A DNA stretch of 64,000 nucleotides from Streptomyces hundungensis (GTDB taxonomy: Bacteria > Actinomycetota > Actinomycetes > Streptomycetales > Streptomycetaceae), in contig NZ_CP032698.1 of NCBI RefSeq assembly GCF_003627815.1, forward strand, positions 1,612,001 to 1,676,000. The letters run 5' to 3'. Positions 55,397 through 64,000 of this stretch are shown here, in pieces (positions within the stretch are counted from its first letter, which is position 1; every line of letters begins with the position of its first letter). Both the position numbers and the translations under genes were made by a program. Under the pieces are notes generated by a model. It searched no databases and was not told where the DNA came from. It saw only the letters and a program-made list of their open reading frames with translations.

Positions 55397-56086
55397 TCAC
55401 GCCATCCAGAAGAAGACCGCGGTCATGCGCTTGTCTTCGAGGGTGCTACCGCAGTAGTTCGTGGCGCTGTGCATGGTGTTGGCGGTGTAGAGCAGGAGCC
55501 GGTTGTAGCGGTGGGCGACGCGCACGTCCTCGGTGAAGGAGTCCGGGGGGACGAAGCGCGTTCCGAGCGCTTCCACCAGGTTGTTGTGCGGCGCCGTGAC
55601 CATGTTGCCGCCCAGGACACCGCCGGGCAGGCTCTGTCGGAAGAAGCTGGTGCCGCAGTCCTTGGGGGCATCCGGGCTGAGGTAGAGCACCGCCGCGTAG
55701 CGGCACAGCGCGCGCGAGTCGGTGTGCGGGCGGGGCTCGCCCTCACCGGCGCCGACGACCTGGACGCAGTTGTGGTTGAGCGTCGCACCGCCCGGGGCCA
55801 CGGCCTGCCACAGCTCCTTGGCGCCGGTGTGCTGCTTGACCAGACGCTCCACCCGGGCGAGCTCGGCGGGCGCGAGACCGGGCATGGCGCGAAGTCCGGG
55901 CCATGATTCGGGCTTGTGCGGATATCCCTCGACCCAGTCGTCCTTGGCGATACAACGCGCCCTGATGTCATCGATATTGGGCAGCACATCGTCCAACACC
56001 CAGTAATCCCGGCCGAGTTTGGGCTTGCGATAGGGAAGGACCGGGATCGCCGGACGCTGGGGAGCCATGCGGCCGACCCTACTCAT
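55397..56086 (-). CDS. DUF6445 protein, 2-oxoglutarate/Fe(II)-dioxygenase-like
   Basis: 229 residues from the ATG at 56086 (AGGTGAG upstream). The HxD...H iron-binding pattern is visible: PRPHTDS (about 120-126) and a distal His in ANTMHSATNY (about 205-214), with an Arg (DKRM) downstream that could bind 2-oxoglutarate. The fold is therefore probably a double-stranded beta-helix oxygenase, although the family carries only a DUF number. Its start codon overlaps the stop of a 39-residue ORF (ATGAGTAG), so the two are translationally coupled. Confidence 0.82.
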   Translation of the reverse strand: MSRVGRMAPQRPAIPVLPYRKPKLGRDYWVLDDVLPNIDDIRARCIAKDDWVEGYPHKPESWPGLRAMPGLAPAELARVERLVKQHTGAKELWQAVAPGGATLNHNCVQVVGAGEGEPRPHTDSRALCRYAAVLYLSPDAPKDCGTSFFRQSLPGGVLGGNMVTAPHNNLVEALGTRFVPPDSFTEDVRVAHRYNRLLLYTANTMHSATNYCGSTLEDKRMTAVFFWMA

Positions 56087-56198
56087 CGCTCACCTGCGGC
56101 TCTCCACCGAACAGGTCAACCTTTGGCCAATAGGGGGGAATTGTGGTGGGAGGGATATCGGGTCCGGGCTCGTAAATGTCCGGATCGCGAATGACCAT
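56079..56198 (-). CDS. 39-residue small ORF coupled to the DUF6445 gene
   Basis: From ATG 56198 to TAG 56079, overlapping the DUF6445 start by eight bases. The peptide starts MVIRDPDIYEPGPDIPPTT, continues IPPYWPKVDLFGGEP and ends QVSDE: acidic, Pro/Tyr/Trp-containing, no membrane segment. Codons use more A/T at third positions than neighbouring genes. No clear ribosome binding site is seen for the ATG, so translation could begin on a leaderless message or further upstream (in-frame ATG at about 56252). It may be a small protein, a leader peptide, or a modified-peptide precursor. Confidence 0.5.
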   Translation of the reverse strand: MVIRDPDIYEPGPDIPPTTIPPYWPKVDLFGGEPQVSDE

Positions 56199-56561
56199 GA
56201 AGAAAAGGGAGGGAAAGAACGAACCATGGGCCGGTAAGGGATGGCTGTGCATTTCACCAGGTGACGGTTTTCTCGCGGCTTCCCCGGGGGCGGGGCGGGG
56301 CGGGCCGGGGCCAGAGGTGGAGGTGGAAGTGGGGATGGTGGTGGGGAGGTGAGAGCGCTCTCGACGGCGATGGGAGGCGGTCGCTTCTGGGGGCGCTTCC
56401 GGGGGTGCTTCTGGGGGTGCTTGCGGGGTTGCTCCCTCAGGAGGCAACGGAGCCTGCCGCAATGGCGCCCGGCTCGTGGGTCTCCCCCCGCATCCCTCCC
56501 CCGCACCCCACCCCCGCGTTCCGGGCTTGCGTTTCGGGCCGGCATTAGGCTCATGGGTGAT
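56199..56561. other. Intergenic region with iterated palindrome, upstream of the ROK gene
   Basis: About 360 bp of low-complexity G-rich then C-rich sequence, with no convincing gene. GAGAGCGCTCTC at 56351-56362, in the context GGTGAGAGCGCTCTCGAC, is an intergenic copy about 200 bp before the ROK start. TAGGCT at 56545-56550 is a plausible -10 box. Confidence 0.55.
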
Positions 56562-57812
56562 ATGGACGACGACCGACCGACTTCGCCGCGCAGCCGGGCC
56601 ACGCCCTTGGCACCCAAGGCCGACAAGGACACCGTGCGGCGGCACAACCTCAGTCTGGTGCTGCGGGCCGTGCACGACGAGAGCGCTCTCAGTCGCGCGG
56701 GGGCCGCGGCTCGTACCGGTCTGACCAGGGCCGCCGTGTCCTCGCTCGCCGATCAGCTGATCCGGGGCGGGTTCCTCACGGAGTCGGGCAAGTCGTTCAG
56801 CGGCCAGGCCGGACGTCCCGGCACCATGCTCACCCCGGCCCGCACCGGTCCCGCCGGGGCGGGGGTCGAGGTCAACGTCGACTACGTCTCGGTGTGCGTG
56901 GTGGATCTGGCGGGCACCGACCGGGTACGTCTGACCGAGCATCTGGACAACCGGGGCGAGCCGGCCGCCGACGTACTGGAGCGGGCCGCCCGGATCGCCG
57001 CCCGCGCCGTGGACTCGGCGGCCGAACAGGACCTGCGGCCGGTCGGCGTGGAGCTCGCGCTGCCGGGCCTGGTCTCCCGAGGCACCGTCCGCCAGGCGCC
57101 CAACCTGGGCTGGAGCCAGGTCGAGGCGGAGACCTTGTTCGGCGAAGCCTTTCAGCGCCTCCTCCCCAACTCCCCCGCGCTGCGCGTGACTTCGGACAAC
57201 GAGGCCAATCTGGCCGCCCTCGCCGAGCTGTGGTTCGGCTCCCCGGCCGAGCGGGTGGAGCACTTCCTGTATCTGAGCGGGGAGATCGGTGTGGGCGGGG
57301 CGCTGGTGGTCGGAGGTGAACTGCTGCGCGGCGCGCACGGCTTCGCGGGGGAGATCGGGCACGCCGTGGTGGACCCGGAGGGCCCGCGCTGCCGGTGCGG
57401 CTCCCGGGGCTGTCTGGAGCAGTACGCGGGCCAACTGGCGCTGTTGCGTTCGGCGGGGCTCGACGAGGATTCCGGCATTCCGGGGGTGGCCGAGCTCGAA
57501 CGTCGGGCGCGGGCGGGTGATGAGAGCGCTCTCGGCGCGCTCGCCGACGCGGGTCGCACGCTGGGCATCGTGCTGTCCGGGGCGGTCAACCTCTTCGACC
57601 CGGAAGCGGTCGTGCTCGGCGGCATCTACCGCGCCCTGACGCCCTGGCTCGCTCCCGCCGCCGACCGCGAACTGACCCGGCGCACGGTGTCGGGCCTCTG
57701 GCCGCCCGACAGCGGCCGCCTGCGCGCGTCGTCACTCGCGGGGGACGCGGCCCGGGGGGCTGCGGGCCGCGTCGTACGCAGGGTGCTCGGGGACCCGCTG
57801 GCGTACGCGTAA
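56562..57812 (+). CDS. ROK-family transcriptional regulator
   Basis: 416 residues from ATG 56562 (ATG 56553 is an in-frame alternative). The TAGGCT -10 box only about a dozen bases upstream points to an almost leaderless message. N-terminal winged helix about residues 20-85 (HNLSLVLRAVHDESALSRAGAAARTGLTRAAVSSLADQL), then the ROK sugar-kinase-like domain with the zinc-binding CRCGSRGCLEQY (about 275-286) and EIGHAVVDPEG. Catalytic phosphate loops are weak, so it is a regulator rather than a kinase. ROK repressors usually respond to sugars or sugar phosphates; no sugar genes adjoin it. Contains palindromes at 56679 and 57522. Confidence 0.92.
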   Translation: MDDDRPTSPRSRATPLAPKADKDTVRRHNLSLVLRAVHDESALSRAGAAARTGLTRAAVSSLADQLIRGGFLTESGKSFSGQAGRPGTMLTPARTGPAGAGVEVNVDYVSVCVVDLAGTDRVRLTEHLDNRGEPAADVLERAARIAARAVDSAAEQDLRPVGVELALPGLVSRGTVRQAPNLGWSQVEAETLFGEAFQRLLPNSPALRVTSDNEANLAALAELWFGSPAERVEHFLYLSGEIGVGGALVVGGELLRGAHGFAGEIGHAVVDPEGPRCRCGSRGCLEQYAGQLALLRSAGLDEDSGIPGVAELERRARAGDESALGALADAGRTLGIVLSGAVNLFDPEAVVLGGIYRALTPWLAPAADRELTRRTVSGLWPPDSGRLRASSLAGDAARGAAGRVVRRVLGDPLAYA

Positions 57813-58155
57813 CCGGGACCGGCCACGACACCCGCCGGGCGCGCGGACCCTGGCTCGGGTGGGGCTCGCCGAGCCGGGTGGGGCCCGCCGACCTGGGTGG
57901 GAGCGTCCACGCACGTGACCTTCGGGTCGGCCGGCCCACCGACTGCTCGGCAGGCTACTGAGCGCTCGGCCGGGCCGCTGAGCGCTCGGCCAAGCCACTG
58001 ACCGCTCCGTCGTCGCCGTACCGACGCGTCCCGTCGGCCGCCCGGCTTCCACGGCCCCGCTGCCACTCCCCCTGATCGCGCTCTCCTCGCGCGACCCTCC
58101 GTGCCGCAGTCTGGAAGGGCTCGCTCACCTTCGCTCTACAGACGGGACTCGGCAC
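57813..58155. repeat. Intergenic region with short direct repeats containing TGAGCGCTCGGCC
   Basis: 343 bp with no convincing gene. CCCGCCGACCTGGGTGGG-like words recur around 57850-57905. At 57957-58010 three units about 21 bp apart read CTGAGCGCTCGGC, CTGAGCGCTCGGC and CTGACCGCTCCGT, preceded by a looser CTGCTCGGC. The AGCGCT core is that of the iterated palindrome but the flanks differ. Confidence 0.7.
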
Positions 58156-59235
58156 ATGACCGAAATCAAGGCGTCTCGTATGGCATCGGAGGCGTTCGCG
58201 GCGGGGTTTCCGCTGCGCGATGTGGTGCTCCGCGAGCTCGAACGACGCTGGCCCGCAGGGGCGACCGGTGTCGAGGAGGTGTGCCGGGACGCCCTGCTGC
58301 CGCCCGGAAAGCTGTTCCGGCCCTGTCTGCTCCTCGCGAGCGCCCAGGCGGTCGGCGGGGACCCGATGAAAGCGCTCCCGGCCGCGATCGCCGCGGAGTA
58401 CGGGCACGTCGCCAGCCTGATACACGACGACATCATCGACGCGGACACGGTGCGTCGGGGGCGGCCCGCGGCGCACCGCAAGTACGGCGCCGACGAGGCT
58501 CTCATCGCCGGTGATCTGCTGTTCTTCTCCGTCTTCGAGGGTCTTGCCGAGTGCCGCGACCGGGGCATACCGGCGGAGCGGGTCGTGGACGCGGTCGGCG
58601 CGATCGCGCGGGCCGGGACGGATCTGGGCCGGGGCCAGAGCCTGGAAGCGCGGCTCACCGGGTCCAGGGTGTTCGAGGTGGGCCAGTATCTGGAGATGGT
58701 GCGGCTGAAGACGGCGGCGCTGTTCCGGGCGGCGTGCGAGATCGGCGGGATCCTGGGCGGGGGCGGGCCGTCCGCGCTGGCCGCGCTGGTCTCGTACGCG
58801 AACCATCTGGGCGTCGCCTTCCAGGTGCACGACGATCTGCTGCCCTACATCAGCGATACGGACAGCGCGGGCAAGGCCGCCGCGAGCGACATCCGCAACG
58901 GGCGTCCCGTGCTGCCGGTCATCCTCGCTCACCGCGAGTCCGGTGACGCCGCCCGGCGGAGCATCCTGGACTGCCTTTCCGGGCACGGCGACCCCACCGA
59001 GGCGCTGGCCGTGCTGGGCGCGATCCTGCGGACCTCGGGGGCGATCGACGCCTCGCTCGCCCTGGCCGACCGCCATACACGCGCGGCCGTCGTGGCGCTG
59101 GAAGCGCTTCCAGCGGGCGAAGGCCGGGATCTGCTGGCCGAGTTCGCGGTCCGGGCGCCCGCCGCCGCACCGGAGGCGGGCTCGGACGCGCGAGCGCGTA
59201 CGGCCGCGGCCACCGGCGGGGATCGACTGGGCTGA
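58156..59235 (+). CDS. Polyprenyl (isoprenyl diphosphate) synthase
   Basis: 359 residues, trans-isoprenyl diphosphate synthase fold. The GKLFRP motif (about 51-56) and the first Asp-rich motif DDIID (91-95, in LIHDDIIDADTVRRGRP) are intact. The second Asp-rich motif is DDLLP (226-230) within FQVHDDLLPYISD, so the third Asp expected in DDxxD is Pro, though a later Asp is present. This may alter chain length or activity. The enzyme condenses isopentenyl diphosphate units; with no terpene cyclase nearby, product length is unknown. Perfect 16-bp palindrome CTGGAAGCGCTTCCAG at 59098-59113 lies in the gene. Confidence 0.9.
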   Translation: MTEIKASRMASEAFAAGFPLRDVVLRELERRWPAGATGVEEVCRDALLPPGKLFRPCLLLASAQAVGGDPMKALPAAIAAEYGHVASLIHDDIIDADTVRRGRPAAHRKYGADEALIAGDLLFFSVFEGLAECRDRGIPAERVVDAVGAIARAGTDLGRGQSLEARLTGSRVFEVGQYLEMVRLKTAALFRAACEIGGILGGGGPSALAALVSYANHLGVAFQVHDDLLPYISDTDSAGKAAASDIRNGRPVLPVILAHRESGDAARRSILDCLSGHGDPTEALAVLGAILRTSGAIDASLALADRHTRAAVVALEALPAGEGRDLLAEFAVRAPAAAPEAGSDARARTAAATGGDRLG

Positions 59236-59285
59236 GCCGACGTCGCAGACAGGAGTGGTACCAGAGCGCGTCCACCCCGCCCGGG

Positions 59286-60769
<1,484 letters not shown>

Positions 60770-60853
60770 TGGCCAGGGGCCCGCCCCCTACGGCGTGGGC
60801 CAGGCCCTCGGCGCGAGGCGGTCCACCTCTTACGGCGTGGGCCCGCCCCCTCG

Positions 60854-60899
60854 GCGCGAGGCGGCCCGCCCCCTGCTCAGGGGGCGGGCCGCCTCGCGC
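60854..60899. terminator. Very strong bidirectional hairpin between argG and the serine hydrolase
   Basis: Perfect 20-bp stem (60854-60873 with 60880-60899, beginning GCGCGAGGCGGCCCGC) and a six-base loop TGCTCA. The left arm is the second half of a duplicated unit: TACGGCGTGGGCC...CTCGGCGCGAGGCGG occurs at about 60788 and again at about 60832. It serves the two convergent genes, whose stops are at 60769 and 60906. Confidence 0.9.
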
Positions 60900-60905
60900 T
60901 CGGTT

Positions 60906-62180
60906 CTAGGGGGACGGTGAGGACGAGGTCGACGGCGCGGGGGACACGTGGGGTTCCACCACGGGGATGTTGAACACATGCCCCGGCGTCACGATCTTGG
61001 TGATCGCCTGGCCGAAGAGGGTGGTGGGCTCACTCTTGCCGTGCAGCATGTCCGTGTTGATCAGCACCACCAAGGTGGCCTTCGCCTCGGGCAGGTACAC
61101 CGTGAGGGATTCGTACCCGGGCAGTGAGCCGTTGTGGCCGATCCAGCCCTGGATGTTGAAGATGCCCACGCCGTAGCCCGCTCCGGGGATCGTCGACGGG
61201 ATGGTCTTCAGCCGCTCCGCCTGCGTCTTGGCGGAGAGCAGGGTGCCGGTGGCGACCGTGTGGGCCCAGCTCTTGAGGTCCGAGAGATCGGAGATCATCG
61301 CTCCGGCCGCCCAGGCCCAGGACGGGTTCCAGTCCGTGGTCACCTCGACCTTCCCGGACAGGGTCTGGTTGGTGTAGCCCTGCGCGTGGGGGCTCGGGAA
61401 GGCGGCGTCGGTCGGGAAGCTGGTGTGGGTCAGTCCGGCCGGCTTCAGGACCTTCTGGGCGATGTACTCGTTGAGCGGTTGGCCGCTCACCTTCTCGATG
61501 ACCAGGCCGAGCAGGATCAGATTGGTGTTGCAGTACAGGAACTCCTTTCCCGGCTGGAACAGGACCGGGTGCTTGAAGGAGTAGTCGAGCAGTTGCCGGG
61601 GCGTGAACGGCTTCTTCGGGTCGGAGAGCATCGCCTTGCCGAAGGCGCTGTCCTCGGAGTAGTTGAACAACCCGCTGCGCATTTCGGCGAGTTGACGCAG
61701 CGTGATCTTGTCGCCGTTCGGGACGCCCGGGATGTACTTGCCGATCGGGTCGTCCAGGCCGAGCTTGCCCTGGTCGACCAGTTCGAGCATCGCGGTGACG
61801 GTGAAGGTCTTGGTCTCGCTGCCGATCCGCATGTACAGGTTCGGCGTCATGGGGGTGCCGGTCGCTTTGTCGGCCACGCCGAAGGAGCGGACGTAGTTAC
61901 CTTTGCCGGGCGCCGACAGGCTCACCGACACGCCGGGTACGTTCGCCTCGCGCATGACCTGTTTGACGGCCGTGTCCAGCCGCGCGGCCACGGCCGGGTC
62001 GAGCTGGGCGAAGCCGGCGTCGCTCGACGCGGACGGGGAGCTGGACGCGGTGGCGGAGGGCGACGGCGCGAGCGGCGCTGTGACGCCGTACGCGCTCCCG
62101 GCGGCCACCGGAACACTCAGCAGCACGGCCGCCGCGGCCCCCACACACACTCTGCGCCACTGGATCTGTGAATGCCTCAT
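60906..62180 (-). CDS. Serine hydrolase, class C beta-lactamase/DD-peptidase family
   Basis: 424 residues from the ATG at 62180 with CAGGAGG eight bases upstream. Signal peptide about 1-32, then a Ser/Pro-rich linker (about 36-54). Catalytic motifs of the serine beta-lactamase-like family: Ser121-Glu-Thr-Lys124 (SxxK), Tyr216-Cys-Asn218 (YxN) and His349-Asn-Gly351 (HxG/KTG equivalent). The C terminus is Ser/Pro-rich. The overall pattern fits exported D-alanyl-D-alanine carboxypeptidase/esterase-like enzymes of Streptomyces rather than a true resistance beta-lactamase. Confidence 0.92.
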   Translation of the reverse strand: MRHSQIQWRRVCVGAAAAVLLSVPVAAGSAYGVTAPLAPSPSATASSSPSASSDAGFAQLDPAVAARLDTAVKQVMREANVPGVSVSLSAPGKGNYVRSFGVADKATGTPMTPNLYMRIGSETKTFTVTAMLELVDQGKLGLDDPIGKYIPGVPNGDKITLRQLAEMRSGLFNYSEDSAFGKAMLSDPKKPFTPRQLLDYSFKHPVLFQPGKEFLYCNTNLILLGLVIEKVSGQPLNEYIAQKVLKPAGLTHTSFPTDAAFPSPHAQGYTNQTLSGKVEVTTDWNPSWAWAAGAMISDLSDLKSWAHTVATGTLLSAKTQAERLKTIPSTIPGAGYGVGIFNIQGWIGHNGSLPGYESLTVYLPEAKATLVVLINTDMLHGKSEPTTLFGQAITKIVTPGHVFNIPVVEPHVSPAPSTSSSPSP

Positions 62181-62484
62181 GGGCAGGCCTCCTGCCGGAC
62201 GAGGGCGCCCGGACGAACGACGGGGGTCCAGGCGGAGGACATCACTTCTCTTTCCCACGTCCCACGCTAGGCCCGCCGGTCCGCCCTCGCATGGCGGCAC
62301 CGGTGTTGCGGGCCGGCCCCTGGTGTGCACCACCTCCCCCACCGTCGCCGTCGCCGCACGCCAGGAACCGGATGGCTCACCTCGGGAGCGCCTGCCTCAT
62401 GCCCCCCGCGTGTGCCGGTCACCGGGTCAGCCGCACTCGCTCCGCGCACACAGTCCATCTTCTCGACGCCGTTAGGCTCACCCC
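62181..62484. other. Intergenic region upstream of the serine hydrolase
   Basis: About 300 bp with no convincing gene on either strand. TAGGCT at 62473-62478 is a likely -10 box for a leaderless message starting at the ATG at 62485. Confidence 0.5.
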
Positions 62485-62616
62485 ATGAACACCCCGTGGG
62501 AACCGACCGCCCCAGGTGTCCTGCGGCTGCCGTCGGGCCTGTTGGTACGGGGCCGTGGTCTGCGCCGCCCCCTCCCCCCGGGCCCGGCGCCCGAGTTCGT
62601 GGCCCAGTTCTCGTAG
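62485..62616 (+). pseudogene. Truncated N terminus of a protein phosphatase-like gene
   Basis: 43 codons beginning MNTPWEPTAPGVLRLPSG, then LLVRGRGLRRPLPPGPAPEF, then a stop after VAQFS. This N-terminal sequence is, from memory, that of Streptomyces dual-specificity/tyrosine phosphatase-like proteins of about 150-180 residues, where it continues into the catalytic domain. The Cys-x5-Arg loop is not found in any frame downstream before 62800. The promoter TAGGCT and ATG are intact, so a short peptide may still be made. It looks like a remnant after a 3' deletion. Confidence 0.5.
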
Positions 62617-62780
62617 CCCTGCACTGTGGGCGCTGGGTGGTTCTGCTCAACTGCCCTACAGCGGAGGGCCGTTGAGCGTGGTCATACGCAACAACGCCCA
62701 TTTCATCCCTGTTCGCGCGGAGGGGCTCACGGCGCGCGCTCGGTCCGAGGTGCGAACCGGGTGACCAACAACCGACCCAC

Positions 62781-62799
62781 TTAGGTTAGCCTCACCTTC
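62781..62799 (+). promoter_or_regulatory. Iron box (DmdR/DtxR operator) upstream of the CopD-family gene
   Basis: TTAGGTTAGCCTCACCTTC agrees with the DmdR/IdeR consensus TTAGGTTAGGCTAACCTAA at all but a few positions. It ends one base before the ATG at 62801. Iron-loaded DmdR1 would be expected to block this promoter, making the gene iron-repressed. Confidence 0.75.
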
Positions 62800-62800
62800 C

Positions 62801-64000
62801 ATGACCCTCGTTCATCTGGCCGCCTCGGCCGGCTACACCACACCCCCGCTCTGGCGAATCCTCACCAAAACGGGCTATTTCATAGGCTTGTCCGGGGCCA
62901 TCGGGGCCACTGTCACCTATGCGACGACCGTTCGCCCGGCCCTGCGCATGCCGGGAAACGAGCGCGGTGACGTCGACGTACTGCGTCGGCGGACCGCGCT
63001 GTACCTCGCCTGGGCGGGGGTCGTCCTGCTGGTGTCGGGCTACTTCCAGCTCGCGGGCCGCGTGGCCCGGGCCGGAAAGGGCATGCCGTTCGGTGAGGCG
63101 CTCACGCCGGGCCACATCGGGGACTTCCTGACGGCTCCCGCGGCGAAGGGCGCATGGGCGGCCCAGGGCGCGATCTACGGGGTGCAGAACATCCTCGTCG
63201 CCCTGGCCTCCGCCACGCTGATCGCGCTGTTCCTGCCCCGCGCCCGAAGACGCCTCGACGCGCTCGCCCTCACCGCGCTGCCCCTCGCCCTCGCCGTGAC
63301 GCTCGTCGCGGCGGTGCCGGCCATCGCGCCGAAGGACGCGGACAAGGTGTTCGACATCCTCTTCGGCCAGATCCACATCGTCAGCGGCACGGTCTGGATC
63401 GGCGGCCTGGCCGTCCTCGCCGCCCTCGCCACGACCCGTGGCCGGCTGAGCGACAGCGCGGGCGCGCTGTGGGCGGACCTGTGGCGGCGCTTCAGCCTGG
63501 TCGCCCTGGTCTGCGTCGGCGCCGTACTCACCTCCGGCCTGTGGATGAGCTGGAAGCACGTCGGCGGCATCGGGCAACTGTGGACCACCACCTACGGGTT
63601 CGTCCTGCTCATCAAGATCGTGCTGGTACTCGCCATGGTCGTGGCAGGCGGGGCCAACCAGTTCTGGCTGATGCCCCGCATCGCACAGGCGCGCCGCGCC
63701 GACGCCACGGCCTCCCTCCTGCATCTGACGTTGCGTCACTTCCCGAGGGTGGTGTGGGCCGAAGTCACCCTGGGATGTGCCGTCCTGGCCGTGATCCCCT
63801 TCCTCAGCGGCTCGGCGCGTACGGAGGCGGGGGACGCGCGGGCCGTGCCGAACGGCAGCATCATCGCCGTGGGCATCGCCCTCGTCCTCACGCTCGCCGC
63901 GTCCCTCTACATCACGGCACGCGCCTCGGACGCGCTGGGTCGACGCGGGGTCGGGGCTGCGGCTGCTGACGCTGACGCTGACGCCGACCGGGATGTACGC
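62801..64000 (+). CDS. CopD-family membrane protein, C terminus outside the window
   Basis: Open from ATG 62801 to the window end, at least 400 residues. It begins MTLVHLAASAGYTTPPLWRI and has eight or more hydrophobic segments. Conserved features of the CopD region include GQIHIVSGTVWIGGLAVLAAL (about 190-210), GLWMSWKHVGGIGQLWTTTYGFVLLIKIVLVL (about 247-278) and ANQFW. Histidines and tryptophans at membrane boundaries may bind copper or haem. Immediate upstream iron box implies expression in iron limitation, so a role in iron, haem or copper balance is more likely than plain copper resistance. The visible C-terminal part has Ala-Asp repeats. Confidence 0.85.
   Translation, partial: MTLVHLAASAGYTTPPLWRILTKTGYFIGLSGAIGATVTYATTVRPALRMPGNERGDVDVLRRRTALYLAWAGVVLLVSGYFQLAGRVARAGKGMPFGEALTPGHIGDFLTAPAAKGAWAAQGAIYGVQNILVALASATLIALFLPRARRRLDALALTALPLALAVTLVAAVPAIAPKDADKVFDILFGQIHIVSGTVWIGGLAVLAALATTRGRLSDSAGALWADLWRRFSLVALVCVGAVLTSGLWMSWKHVGGIGQLWTTTYGFVLLIKIVLVLAMVVAGGANQFWLMPRIAQARRADATASLLHLTLRHFPRVVWAEVTLGCAVLAVIPFLSGSARTEAGDARAVPNGSIIAVGIALVLTLAASLYITARASDALGRRGVGAAAADADADADRDVR

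Noticed and set aside
60906..62180. Serine hydrolase as an antibiotic-resistance beta-lactamase
   Set aside because: Motifs fit the broad DD-peptidase/esterase family and no resistance context is present.

Overview
The window is chromosomal DNA of a Streptomyces-type actinomycete. The base composition is very high in G+C, GTG starts are common, many operons have ATGA/GTGA start-stop overlaps, and the gene content fits: an Mce lipid-import operon, a whiJ/abaA-type developmental locus, a Pls-like peptide synthetase, Tat-exported phospholipase C, DUF397 and DUF6801 proteins. I found no rRNA, tRNA, CRISPR array or insertion sequence.

Layout. 1-11.7 kb (minus): one operon reading mlaF-like ATPase, yrbEA, yrbEB, mceA to mceF, three Mce-associated membrane proteins and the start of a further gene that leaves the window. 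12.5-17.3 kb (plus): three secreted proteins (one with DUF6801) and a PucR-type regulator. 17.5-22.9 kb: a Pls/PosA-like single-module NRPS translationally coupled to an M1 aminopeptidase. 23-26.7 kb: a urea-transporter family protein, a drug-efflux MFS protein with an extra C-terminal domain, and a YchJ-like protein. 26.7-27.2 kb: three tandem 157-bp repeats. 27.4-34 kb: GOLPH3-like protein, secreted protein, FAD oxidoreductase, SAM methyltransferase, a WhiJ-like regulator with its DUF397 partner and a divergent HATPase, and a small hypothetical. 34-37.3 kb (minus): tdh-kbl-lysR for threonine breakdown. 37.8-39.7 kb: a gene split by a frameshift and carrying an exact heptamer repeat. 39.7-44.6 kb: hydrolase/TetR divergent pair, a STAND protein with an abnormal P-loop, and a stand-alone MmyB-like ligand-binding protein. 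44.8-48.9 kb: a four-gene cassette of XRE regulator, ImmA/IrrE-like protease, MAB_1171c-like membrane protein and FAD monooxygenase. 49-51 kb: two exported membrane-anchored proteins. 51.3-56.2 kb: metG, phospholipase C, DUF6445 protein and a tiny upstream ORF. 56.5-62.2 kb: ROK regulator, polyprenyl synthase, argG with an ARG box, serine hydrolase. 62.5-64 kb: a truncated phosphatase remnant and an iron-box-preceded CopD-family membrane protein that runs off the end.

The most striking property cuts across genes. A 12-bp palindrome, GRRAGCGCTYYC, occurs 26 times by hand count (about 0.2 expected from composition), in coding and non-coding DNA alike, with long empty stretches (roughly 22.9-38.3 kb). 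Its core matches LacI-family operators such as that of CebR, but its number and its position inside unrelated reading frames suggest a highly iterated palindrome or a site for an abundant DNA-binding protein. The best candidates for poorly described systems are this motif, the XRE/protease/membrane/FAD cassette at 44.8-48.9 kb, and the synthetase-peptidase pair at 17.5-22.9 kb.
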